A program made the translations under genes and the position numbers. Positions 1 to 6,047 of a stretch of 8,041 nt of DNA are shown here, one piece after another (within the stretch, counting starts at the first letter, position 1; each line of letters opens with the position of its first letter). Under the pieces are notes generated by a model that ran no database searches, was not told the origin of the DNA, and saw nothing but the letters and a program-made list of their open reading frames with translations. Source of the stretch: Pseudomonadota bacterium (GTDB lineage Bacteria > Pseudomonadota > Gammaproteobacteria > SZUA-229). The stretch spans positions 1 through 8,041 of the forward strand of contig JAUPMA010000333.1 in assembly GCA_030836935.1 (NCBI GenBank), written 5' to 3'.

Positions 1-372
1 CATGATGTGATTTTTTGCAAATGACGACTGCGCCACAGCCTGGTTTTTATCCCGCATGTAACGCAACAGATTTTCCCGGTCATTACGCAAACGCTCAATT
101 TCGTAACTGGTGTATTCCACCGTATCCATCTCAACACTGGTAACGGACTTGTTGGCCGCCATTTCCAGCACTTTCTCGATATGCTGCAACTCATCCTTGA
201 GTGATTCGGCTTCCAGATTTTCTGTCACCAGCCTTTCAAATGTCACAAATACATTCTGTTCAAACTGCTGGATACGCATCCAGGCATACGCCACGGTAAC
301 AACAATAATGAGTGTCCCGGTGATTGCACAGGTTTTATAGAACCGCATGGCGGTGGGCATCAGCAGTGACAT
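1..372 (-). CDS. Partial membrane-anchored coiled-coil protein, function unknown
   Basis: I do not recognise this gene. It starts with the ATG at 372-370 and stays open for 124 codons to the window edge, so its C-terminal part is missing. The start is supported by GGGAG nine bases upstream. The product has a short N-terminal stretch, one hydrophobic segment at about residues 14-31 (rich in I, V, T and A), then a long charged helical region (about 34-115) rich in E, L, K, R and Q, consistent with a periplasmic coiled coil behind a single membrane anchor. That layout is shared by sensor proteins, envelope-assembly factors and many others, so no role is assigned. It begins 30 bases after the stop of the preceding gene and is probably the last visible member of the purE-purK transcript. 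An alternative start at Met9 exists but has no ribosome site of its own that I can see. Confidence 0.7.
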   Translation of the reverse strand, partial: MSLLMPTAMRFYKTCAITGTLIIVVTVAYAWMRIQQFEQNVFVTFERLVTENLEAESLKDELQHIEKVLEMAANKSVTSVEMDTVEYTSYEIERLRNDRENLLRYMRDKNQAVAQSSFAKNHIM

Positions 373-402
373 GGCAACGAACTCCCGGATCAGTAAGAAA
401 AA

Positions 403-852
403 CTATTCTGCAACCGGATTTTCCAGCGCCCGGGCATGGTGATAGGCCAGCCGGCACCAGTGTTGCATATCATCCAGCAAATGTTCATCGTTCCGTTCCG
501 GCCAGAACGGATTGAACATGATCCAGTTATTACCCAACTCCCCAAAGGCTTCGCCGCCCTTGGCCAGCGCACCGGAAATGGCCTGGTTCGGCAAACGGAA
601 AGCCAGCGCGCTCAATCCCAGCGCCGCTGCAAACACCACACCCTCACGGGTATGCGCAAGGTAGTAGGCATAGTTGTCACTGTCGGGACAAAAGAATGTT
701 GCATCCGCAAGATTTTCCGCAGACTTGACCAGCAACTCCACTATATCGGAATGGGCGGATGGCCGTTCTCTCTGCAAATAGCCGATCAGCGTGGCATTCT
801 CTTCGCGATTCAATACACCTTCAAATTCATTTTCGGTTTGCAACGAACTCAT
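403..852 (-). CDS. Hypothetical protein translationally coupled to purK
   Basis: The product has 149 residues and belongs to no family I recognise. It looks soluble: no signal peptide and no clear membrane helix, although residues 71-88 are a hydrophobic alanine/leucine patch. The N-terminal third is polar and acidic. The C-terminal half has a glycine-rich stretch (about 94-108) followed by an aromatic segment with NNW and FNPFWPER (about 108-120), then a helix rich in H, L and D. The start codon overlaps the purK stop as ATGA, and AGGAG lies six bases upstream inside the purK coding end, so translation is probably coupled to purK. Dependence on purK for expression suggests, but does not show, a link to purine metabolism or growth state. 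The following gene begins 30 bases downstream on the same strand. Confidence 0.8.
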   Translation of the reverse strand: MSSLQTENEFEGVLNREENATLIGYLQRERPSAHSDIVELLVKSAENLADATFFCPDSDNYAYYLAHTREGVVFAAALGLSALAFRLPNQAISGALAKGGEAFGELGNNWIMFNPFWPERNDEHLLDDMQHWCRLAYHHARALENPVAE

Positions 853-1985
853 GTTTCACTCCTGTTGCTGCATTCAAGTGCAGTAAAAATCCGGCCTGCC
901 ACCCTGATGGCCTGTTCAATATCGGATGCCAGTACATTGTAGTGTCCCATCTTGCGTCCAGGGCGCGCTTCTTCCTTGCCATACAAATGCAGTTTGGCAT
1001 TGGATTCGCAAAGTAATTTCTGCCAGTCGGGATGCCACAAATCTCCCAGCAGATTCACCATTACAACCGGTGAAATCAGCCGCGCATCACCTGGTGGCAA
1101 ACCGCACATGACGCGCACCTGCTGTTCAAACTGCGAGGTCACTGCCGCATCCTTGGTGTAATGGCCGCTGTTATGCGGTCGTGGTGCCATTTCGTTAAAC
1201 ACCAGTTCATTATCTGTCGTGATAAAAAATTCAACTGCCAGCACACCCACATAATCCAGGGCATGCGCCAGCCTGATCGCTGAATCTTGCGCGCGTTGCG
1301 CCAGCTCGTCACTTACTCTGGCCGGCACAATGGATTGATGCAGAATACCGTTGCGATGTTCGTTTTCGGCAGGCGGATAACATTGCACTTCACCGTTCAG
1401 GTTGCGTGCCAGCAGTGCCGAAATTTCCAGTTTCAGTTCAAGCTTTTTTTCCAGCACACAAACTACTGATCCCATGGCGCAAAACGCTTCCCGCGCCTGC
1501 TGCAGGGTTTTGACAATCTGCTGGCCCTTGCCGTCGTAACCCAGGGTGGCTGTTTTTAGAATGGCCGGCAATCCGGTAGCCGCGCAGGCCACCGCAAGAT
1601 CTGATTCCTGGCGCACCTCATAAAATGGCGCCGGAGCAATACCGATATCGCGCGCAAAGTTTTTTTCTGTTATGCGATTTTGCGCAACCTGCACACACGG
1701 CGCCGAGGGATGCACCGGTTTTTTTGTGGCCAGAAACTGCAAACTGACAGCGGGAATATTTTCAAATTCGGTAGTGATGGCATCACAATGCTCTGCCATC
1801 CGTTGCAAGGCTTTCGTATCGTCATACGCCGCGCAAATGTGTTCATCGGCAATTCGGCCTGCCGGGCTGCGGACATCCGGGTCGAGCACTACCGTGCGAT
1901 AACCCATGGTGCGTGCCGCCACACAGAACATGCGGCCAAGTTGCCCGCCACCGAGCACCCCCAGTGTTGCTCCGGGCAAAATCAT
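849..1985 (-). CDS. purK: PurK, N5-carboxyaminoimidazole ribonucleotide synthase
   Basis: This cytoplasmic ATP-grasp enzyme makes N5-CAIR from AIR, bicarbonate and ATP, the step before PurE in de novo purine synthesis. The 378-residue length fits the family. Visible marks are an N-terminal glycine-rich motif [11 protein letters not shown] (9-19), TEFENIP (72-78), the ATP-grasp loop GYDGKGQ (149-155), a glutamate-bearing EFF segment (252-254), the PurK signature [14 protein letters not shown] (264-277) and MVNLLGD (309-315). The ATG start overlaps the purE stop as ATGA, with AGGTGA just upstream, and the stop overlaps the next start in the same way. No motif is missing, and I see no sign of frameshift. 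A related ATP-grasp enzyme such as PurT is unlikely given the signature block and the purE neighbour. Confidence 0.97.
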   Translation of the reverse strand: MILPGATLGVLGGGQLGRMFCVAARTMGYRTVVLDPDVRSPAGRIADEHICAAYDDTKALQRMAEHCDAITTEFENIPAVSLQFLATKKPVHPSAPCVQVAQNRITEKNFARDIGIAPAPFYEVRQESDLAVACAATGLPAILKTATLGYDGKGQQIVKTLQQAREAFCAMGSVVCVLEKKLELKLEISALLARNLNGEVQCYPPAENEHRNGILHQSIVPARVSDELAQRAQDSAIRLAHALDYVGVLAVEFFITTDNELVFNEMAPRPHNSGHYTKDAAVTSQFEQQVRVMCGLPPGDARLISPVVMVNLLGDLWHPDWQKLLCESNAKLHLYGKEEARPGRKMGHYNVLASDIEQAIRVAGRIFTALECSNRSET

Positions 1986-2482
1986 GCTTCACCTGGCGGC
2001 GGCAACGTCATATTCAATACGGATTCTTTTTGTTCCTGGCGGAATTTTTCCAGCCGGTCGGCGAGCGCCGCATCGTTGATGGCCAGCAACGCCACCGCGT
2101 ACAAACCGGCATTGGCGGCGCCGGCTTCGCCAATGGCGAAAGTCGCCACCGGAATGCCTTTGGGCATTTGCACAATAGATAACAGGGAGTCGAGACCCTT
2201 GAGATATTTTGAGTTCACCGGCACACCCAGCACCGGCAGTGTGGTTTTGGCAGCCAGCATGCCGGGCAGATGCGCGGCGCCGCCGGCACCGGCAATAATG
2301 CAGGCCAGTCCGCGCTGGCGTGCGCTGGCTGCGTATTCAAACAGCAAATCCGGTGTGCGATGCGCCGATACCACGCGGGCTTCGTAGGCTACGCCAAAGA
2401 CTTCAAGCTGCTGCACGGCATGCTGCATGACCGGCCAGTCGCTCTGACTGCCCATCACAACACCGACTTTGATCTTGGACAT
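1982..2482 (-). CDS. purE: PurE, N5-CAIR mutase
   Basis: PurE moves the carboxylate of N5-CAIR to C4 of the imidazole, giving CAIR; it acts with PurK in the cytoplasm and is typically an octamer. The 166-residue product shows the class I hallmarks: GSQSD (11-15) and SAHRTP (39-44) near the N terminus, and [11 protein letters not shown] (65-75) with the conserved histidine at 71. I chose the ATG at 2482-2480 because AGGA sits eight bases upstream and the product then begins like known PurE proteins. An upstream in-frame TTG at 2497 would add five residues but would place the ribosome site inside the coding sequence. It heads the purE-purK run, and its stop overlaps the purK start. The C-terminal tail after about residue 155 is proline-rich and poorly conserved in general. 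Confidence 0.97.
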   Translation of the reverse strand: MSKIKVGVVMGSQSDWPVMQHAVQQLEVFGVAYEARVVSAHRTPDLLFEYAASARQRGLACIIAGAGGAAHLPGMLAAKTTLPVLGVPVNSKYLKGLDSLLSIVQMPKGIPVATFAIGEAGAANAGLYAVALLAINDAALADRLEKFRQEQKESVLNMTLPPPGEA

Positions 2483-2522
2483 CGCCAGCTTCCTCAAATT
2501 ACCCGACAGGAGAAAGCTCCGG

Positions 2523-2551
2523 ATTCTATAGGAAGCCGGCGGATTTGCGAA
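2523..2551 (-). promoter_or_regulatory. Candidate sigma70 promoter for purE-purK
   Basis: Read on the minus strand, TTCGCA (2551-2546; four of six bases match TTGACA) is followed after exactly 17 bases by TAGAAT (2528-2523; five of six match TATAAT). Transcription would start near 2515, leaving a leader of about 33 bases before the purE ATG. I see no clear PurR-type operator (the ACGCAAACG core) in the spacer, so purine repression is not evident from sequence. Confidence 0.45.
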
Positions 2552-2641
2552 CCATAACCCGAAGACGTGAGATCAACCCGTGCAATTCACGCTAGAATCC
2601 GCCATCGATCCCAGACAGAAAATAACAGGACATGGAATAAC

Positions 2642-3565
2642 ATGAAAAAAGTATTAATTACCGGCGGTGCCGGATTCATTGGCTCACACACAGCGGATTT
2701 GTTGATGGAACAGGGCACAGCTGTACGGGTACTCGACAATCTCTCCTCCGGCCACCGCGAAAATTTGCCGGCACAGCACAAGCTGCTGGAATTTGTTAAG
2801 GGTGATATTTGTGATGCGACTGCCGTGCGCGATGCCATGCAGGGCATAACCCACTGCTTGCATCTCGCGGCCCAGGTTTCGGTGGTGGCGTCGCTGGAAG
2901 ATCCGGAATTTTCCGCCAGGCAGAATATTGTCGGCTTTGTAAATGTACTCGACGCCTGCCGTAAACAGGGTGTCAGTCGCCTGGTCTATGCCTCATCCGC
3001 CGCCATCTATGGCGAGCCGCCGAAATTGCCGCTGGATGAAGAAGTACCGGTCAAGCAACTGTCACCCTACGGTCTGGAAAAACAGGTCAACGAGTATTAC
3101 GCAGACATGTATTACCGGCTGTACAACTTTTCATCACTGGGTATGCGCTATTTCAATGTCTACGGCCCGCGGCAGGATCCCAAATCACCCTACGCCGGCG
3201 TAATTGCCCTGTTCGTTGACCGCATATCCGCCGCCAAACCGGTAACGGTCTTCGGTGATGGCCAGCAAACACGCGATTTCATTTATGTGCGCGACGTGGC
3301 GCGTGCCAATGTCGCGGCGCTAAACAGCCATTATCAGGGTGCCTGTAACGTGGCCACCGGCAAACGTACCTCGTTACTCGATTTGATCAACACCCTGTCG
3401 GCACTCACCGGCAACAAAACTGATGTAACCTTCGCGCCACCACGCACTGGTGATATCGTGCATTCGCTGGCCGACCCGTCACGCCTGAACCGTGAACTCA
3501 AAACCGTGGCAGAAAGTCCGCTGCGGGAAGGACTGGCTGCGCTGCTGGCATCCGTGAACAAGTAA
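2642..3565 (+). CDS. NAD-dependent nucleotide-sugar epimerase (GalE/WbpP-like extended SDR)
   Basis: The 307-residue product is an extended short-chain dehydrogenase. It has the Rossmann motif GGAGFIG (8-14), an aspartate ending strand 2 (D32, in VLDNLSSG) typical of NAD binding, the catalytic serine in YASSA (S119) and the YxxxK pair Y143/K147 in SPYGLEK. MRYFNVYGPRQDP (168-180), FGDGQQTRDFIYVRDV (204-219) and RTGDIVHSLAD (268-278) are typical of UDP-glucose, UDP-GlcNAc or UDP-uronate 4-epimerases, so the likely role is supplying sugar nucleotides for envelope polysaccharide or glycoconjugates. It is shorter than E. coli GalE (338), and the exact substrate cannot be told. The ATG at 2642 was chosen because the Rossmann fold begins immediately and GGA lies five bases upstream; an upstream extension to 2567 has no family support. 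No glycosyltransferase or other sugar gene is adjacent. Confidence 0.9.
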   Translation: MKKVLITGGAGFIGSHTADLLMEQGTAVRVLDNLSSGHRENLPAQHKLLEFVKGDICDATAVRDAMQGITHCLHLAAQVSVVASLEDPEFSARQNIVGFVNVLDACRKQGVSRLVYASSAAIYGEPPKLPLDEEVPVKQLSPYGLEKQVNEYYADMYYRLYNFSSLGMRYFNVYGPRQDPKSPYAGVIALFVDRISAAKPVTVFGDGQQTRDFIYVRDVARANVAALNSHYQGACNVATGKRTSLLDLINTLSALTGNKTDVTFAPPRTGDIVHSLADPSRLNRELKTVAESPLREGLAALLASVNK

Positions 3566-3566
3566 G

Positions 3567-4490
3567 TTATTTGCTGGACAGTCGCAACGCATCAACATAA
3601 AACACCGCCGGTTGCTCAAGCCGCTCCATAAACAGGCTGAAACTGGTGATGTTTTCCAGATCCATGTTCCGCCCTTCCGGCGCATCGGACACATCATCCA
3701 TGCGCACTTCAATATCGTTCCAGCCCGGATCAATTCTCAGTTCCCGGTTAAAGCGGTCCGCATACTCATAACCACTGGAAGCATGCTGGCGGTCATAAAT
3801 TTTCAGCACCATTTCTGCCGGACTGGCCAGCGTACTGTACACGCTGAACCGGACTGACTTGAAACCGCTCCAGTCCCCGGGAAAATCACGCAGGGTAATA
3901 TCCGGATACTCGCCCGCCATGAAATCAACCCGCAGGGATTTCTCGCCATAACGCACCGGTTCACGACTGACGTGCAGTTGCGCCAGATTGGTATCCCATC
4001 GCGTTAATTCAAACGGCGTTTCAAAATCCGCCAGCACCGGAAACTCTTCGCGCATTACATATTCATCTGCCAGCACCACCGCCATGGGCTTGAGTGATAC
4101 CAGTACCAGCAGCATCGCCAGGATTACCAGAACTGCCCGGCCTGCCGGACGCATGACGGGCTTCAATGCCAGATACAGCGACAGGCCGATATAACTGCCC
4201 AGCAAATCACTCAGCACATCCGCATATTCAAAACTGCGCCCCACCAGGAGTTGCGCCCATTCAATGGCAAATCCCCCTGCCAGTACCAGCAGCGTACAAA
4301 CCACCGCCAATACCGGCACAGACAACCTGGCACAAACCGGCAGCCGGCAAACCGCAACCGTCAGGATGGCAAACAGGGGGACATGCCCCAGATCCCAGAA
4401 TGTCTGGTAGATGCGTTTATCATGACCATCCGGGCCACCGACAAACAGCAATACGCCCAATACACCAACCGCCCACAGCCACCCTTTCAT
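3567..4490 (-). CDS. VanZ-like membrane protein with an exported C-terminal beta-type domain
   Basis: The 307-residue protein has two parts. Residues 1-140 form a VanZ-like membrane domain with about four to five hydrophobic helices (4-18, 36-48, 57-76, 93-110, 118-138). It has the family-type signatures DKRIYQTFWDLGH (24-36) and E78/Q80 followed by GRSFEYADVLSDLLG (84-98). Residues about 150-305 form a soluble domain with alternating hydrophobic strands, beginning ADFETPFE and ending FYVDALRL, resembling carbohydrate-binding or CIA30-like jelly-roll domains; it should lie outside the membrane. VanZ relates to teicoplanin resistance, but most family members have no known role, so resistance should not be inferred. 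The ATG at 4490 is preferred over the GTG at 4496 because GGGG lies seven bases before it. The gene ends one base from the convergent epimerase stop. A CRP operator lies upstream. Confidence 0.85.
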   Translation of the reverse strand: MKGWLWAVGVLGVLLFVGGPDGHDKRIYQTFWDLGHVPLFAILTVAVCRLPVCARLSVPVLAVVCTLLVLAGGFAIEWAQLLVGRSFEYADVLSDLLGSYIGLSLYLALKPVMRPAGRAVLVILAMLLVLVSLKPMAVVLADEYVMREEFPVLADFETPFELTRWDTNLAQLHVSREPVRYGEKSLRVDFMAGEYPDITLRDFPGDWSGFKSVRFSVYSTLASPAEMVLKIYDRQHASSGYEYADRFNRELRIDPGWNDIEVRMDDVSDAPEGRNMDLENITSFSLFMERLEQPAVFYVDALRLSSK

Positions 4491-4521
4491 ATCCACACCC
4501 CAGACAAGGAAATCGCGTCAG

Positions 4522-4527
4522 ATTTTT
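4522..4527 (-). promoter_or_regulatory. Possible -10 element for the VanZ-like gene
   Basis: On the minus strand the hexamer AAAAAT (four of six bases match TATAAT) is centred 32 bases from the centre of the CRP operator. That is the geometry of a class II CRP-activated promoter (operator near -41.5). There is no good -35 element, as expected for such promoters. TAAGAA at 4531-4526 is an alternative with poorer spacing. Confidence 0.3.
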
Positions 4528-4548
4528 CTTACACCTGTTTCAGTCATT

Positions 4549-4564
4549 TGTGATTCAGGTCACA
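4549..4564. promoter_or_regulatory. CRP/Vfr-type operator
   Basis: TGTGA at 4549-4553 and TCACA at 4560-4564 form a perfect inverted repeat with a 6-base spacer, which is the CRP consensus core; the flanking bases are also A/T-rich. It lies in the 132-base spacer between the divergent VanZ-like gene and the small gene starting at 4623. All ten core positions match, expected by chance less than once in 100 windows of this size. Which of the two promoters it controls is not settled: spacing favours activation of the VanZ-like gene, while for the plus-strand TACAAT it would sit at about -33 and might repress. Confidence 0.75.
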
Positions 4565-4577
4565 TAAACCCGAACCC

Positions 4578-4583
4578 TACAAT
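4578..4583 (+). promoter_or_regulatory. Candidate -10 element for the small gene pair
   Basis: TACAAT matches five of six bases of the sigma70 -10 consensus. It would start transcription near 4590, about 33 bases before the first small gene. There is no good -35 at 17 bases; the CRP operator occupies that region. Confidence 0.35.
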
Positions 4584-4622
4584 TCGCAACACAAGCTGAA
4601 TCACCCAAATGGTAATGCGGTC

Positions 4623-4934
4623 ATGGCACAACTCGACAAGCTCATACATGAGGTCATTGAATTCTCCAACCTGGTCGCCTACAGCGAAAATCCGGGCAAT
4701 CCGGATCTGCTGAATGCCTGCCACCTGTTCAGCGACTATCTCTCTACCCAGCTGAAACTGATCCGCCGCGGCATGATTGGCCCGGCTTCTGCCGCCCACT
4801 CCCGCTGGACAGCCGCTGAACTGAACCAACTGGGCCAGCTTGCAATCTTCCCCTCTGACGAAACATGCCAGGAATGGATATGCAACCTGTTCCAGCACTG
4901 CATCACCCTGCAACGCGACAAACTGGCGGCATGA
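4623..4934 (+). CDS. Small helical hypothetical protein, first of an overlapping pair
   Basis: The 103-residue product is unrecognised. It appears soluble and largely helical, with no signal peptide or membrane segment. The first half (1-52) has regularly spaced leucines, isoleucines and aromatics; the second half includes SRWTAAELNQLGQL (59-72) and a cysteine-containing end (C81, C86, C92). The ribosome site is weak: only GG-containing sequence (GGTAATGCGG) precedes the ATG. Support for coding comes from the uninterrupted frame, a possible promoter upstream, and a 4-base ATGA overlap with the next gene. Residues 1-51 align without gaps to residues 11-61 of the following product with ten identities and many conservative changes, which suggests a shared origin. 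Confidence 0.65.
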   Translation: MAQLDKLIHEVIEFSNLVAYSENPGNPDLLNACHLFSDYLSTQLKLIRRGMIGPASAAHSRWTAAELNQLGQLAIFPSDETCQEWICNLFQHCITLQRDKLAA

Positions 4935-5152
4935 TACCCATGCGCCGCCCCGCCTGCACCATTGACGAAATGGAAACCCTGCTGGGACAACTGGTTGAAT
5001 TTGAAAGCCGGATCCAGAAGCCCGGCCAGCTCGACAGTCCTGCCTTTCGCCAGGAATACCGGCTGTTCCGGCAATACCTGCAATGGCGCCTTGAAGATTT
5101 CAACAAAGCCATGCGCGATGAAATGAACTCGCACATAAAAGGATTGAGCTAG
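4931..5152 (+). CDS. Small helical hypothetical protein, second of an overlapping pair
   Basis: The 73-residue product is unrecognised, charged and helical, with no export signal. The ATG at 4931 overlaps the previous stop as ATGA, which decides the start: coupling is likely because no strong ribosome site is present. A second in-frame ATG at 4940 is possible. Residues 11-61 align without gaps with residues 1-51 of the upstream product, sharing L17, E23, F24, P37, L45, F46, Y49, L50, L54 and M61. The frame extends upstream to 4865, but that would run through the previous gene and is not needed. The function is unknown; two small related proteins made from one message could form a hetero-oligomer, which is inference only. 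Confidence 0.6.
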   Translation: MIPMRRPACTIDEMETLLGQLVEFESRIQKPGQLDSPAFRQEYRLFRQYLQWRLEDFNKAMRDEMNSHIKGLS

Positions 5153-5219
5153 TCCGGGTATTTCACCAGAATCGGTTGAAGCTTGTTTCCTGTGACATGA
5201 AAACAAACATTTGCGCTTG

Positions 5220-5357
5220 ATGCACAGGAAAGTGCGAATGCCGCGAGCGCCGCGACCACCATGGATGGCGGAAGTTAGAGCAACGCAGGGAGCGGTTGCC
5301 GAGGAGCGGCGTATTTGCATGCATTTGCGTCAGATCTTTTCTATTCCGTTTGAGTGA
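5220..5357 (+). CDS. Doubtful 45-residue ORF in the spacer
   Basis: An open frame of 45 codons runs from ATG at 5220 to TGA at 5355-5357. The later in-frame ATG at 5238 has AGGAA seven bases upstream, which would give 39 residues starting MPRAPRPPWMAEVRA. The product is very basic (many R) with a proline/tryptophan-rich start and resembles no family I can name. It coincides with the GC-rich spacer core, so it may be a by-product of a repeat rather than a gene. Listed because the ribosome site is reasonable. Confidence 0.2.
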   Translation: MHRKVRMPRAPRPPWMAEVRATQGAVAEERRICMHLRQIFSIPFE

Positions 5358-5439
5358 TTTTCAACAGGCTGTTGGTGAAATATCCAGGCCGGGATTTCCA
5401 ACCCCATCCCCTGTCCTGTCTTTCATCAGCACTCTGGCT

Positions 5440-5445
5440 TACAAT
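5440..5445 (+). promoter_or_regulatory. Candidate -10 element for slyD
   Basis: TACAAT matches five of six consensus bases and lies 30 bases before the slyD ATG. The best -35 is weak (CTGTCT at 5416-5421, three of six, spacer 18). Confidence 0.3.
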
Positions 5446-5475
5446 ACCCGCCCCGAAAGCAATACCGAGCTACCC

Positions 5476-6036
5476 ATGACCATCCAGGCCCAAAAAGTTA
5501 TCACCATCAATTACACACTGCGCGATCAGGCTGGCACGATCATCGACCAGTCACAGGACGGCAGTTTTTGCTACCTGCACGGCGCCAACAATATTATCCC
5601 CGGACTGGAAAATGCCCTGTCCGGTCGCCGCCAGGGCGAACAGTTCCAGATTACCCTGCAACCGTCCGAAGCCTATGGCGAATACAATCCATCCCTCACC
5701 CAGGTTGTTGAACGCAAGATGTTTGAAAACGGCGATGAAATTGCTGTTGGCATGCAGTTTCATGCGCAATCAGATGAAGGCCAGTTCATTTCCATCACCG
5801 TCGTTGGCGTTGACGGTGACAGCATCACCATTGATGGCAACCCGCCACTGGCTGGCGTAACGCTGTATTACGACGTCAGCGTAGTTGGCATACGCGATGC
5901 CAGCCTTGAAGAATTGCGGCATGGCCATGTACACAATGCCCATCATCATGCTGAAGACCTGAGCGGCGGCTGCAGCAGCAAATCCAGTGGTGGTGGTTGC
6001 GGCGGTGGCGGTTGTGGCGGTGGCGGTTGCCACTAG
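5476..6036 (+). CDS. slyD: SlyD-like FKBP-type peptidyl-prolyl isomerase with metal-binding tail
   Basis: SlyD is a cytoplasmic prolyl cis-trans isomerase and chaperone; in E. coli it also binds nickel and helps hydrogenase maturation. The 186-residue product has the split FKBP domain typical of the family: YTLRDQAGTIID (13-24), LHGANNIIPGLENALSG (34-50), the EAYGEYNP motif (65-72), an inserted chaperone flap (about 76-125) and the returning strand near 127-140. The tail (150-186) carries HGHVHNAHHH (149-158) and then three S/G-GGGC pentapeptides ending in CH. Four cysteines (166, 175, 180, 185) and several histidines give a metal-binding tail, here weighted to Cys-Gly at the very end. The ATG at 5476 begins right at the domain; GAG is the only weak ribosome site. 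No hydrogenase or urease gene lies nearby. Confidence 0.93.
   Translation: MTIQAQKVITINYTLRDQAGTIIDQSQDGSFCYLHGANNIIPGLENALSGRRQGEQFQITLQPSEAYGEYNPSLTQVVERKMFENGDEIAVGMQFHAQSDEGQFISITVVGVDGDSITIDGNPPLAGVTLYYDVSVVGIRDASLEELRHGHVHNAHHHAEDLSGGCSSKSSGGGCGGGGCGGGGCH
5986..6030 (+). repeat. Three 15-base tandem units in the slyD 3' end
   Basis: Units at 5986-6000, 6001-6015 and 6016-6030; the last two differ by one base (final T or C), and the first is more diverged. Each encodes one S/G-G-G-G-C pentapeptide of the metal-binding tail. Such a run can gain or lose units by slippage without shifting the frame. Confidence 0.85.
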
Positions 6037-6047
6037 GAAGCCTCTGA

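Larger units (their letters stand above)
5153..5475. other. 323-base spacer without a convincing gene
   Basis: Between the small gene pair and slyD. The central part (about 5216-5310) is GC-rich and flanked by two copies of CATTTGCG (5208-5215 and 5322-5329); an 8-base palindrome TGCATGCA lies at 5316-5323. The right part (5358-5475) holds the slyD leader. I find no tRNA, clear terminator or riboswitch. The composition and the unlikely translation suggest a dispersed intergenic repeat or a non-coding element rather than a gene, but this cannot be settled from one copy. Confidence 0.4.

Noticed and set aside
1680..2387. 235-codon plus-strand open frame
   Set aside because: It is antisense to purK and purE, both of which have unmistakable family motifs.
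2566..2591. CGTGA/TCACG inverted repeat upstream of the epimerase gene
   Set aside because: The arms are five bases with a 16-base spacer, which is not the CRP spacing and is easily due to chance.
3567..4490. Glycopeptide resistance determinant
   Set aside because: Only a VanZ-like domain is present, with no vanHAX-type genes; the family is widespread in bacteria without any resistance role.
5183..5206. TTGTTT/AAACAA inverted repeat as a terminator for the small gene pair
   Set aside because: The stem is short and AT-only with a 12-base loop, and no T-run follows it.
4736..5320. 194-codon minus-strand open frame
   Set aside because: It lies antisense to both small plus-strand genes and the spacer, has no ribosome site that I see, and translates to a basic, low-credibility protein.
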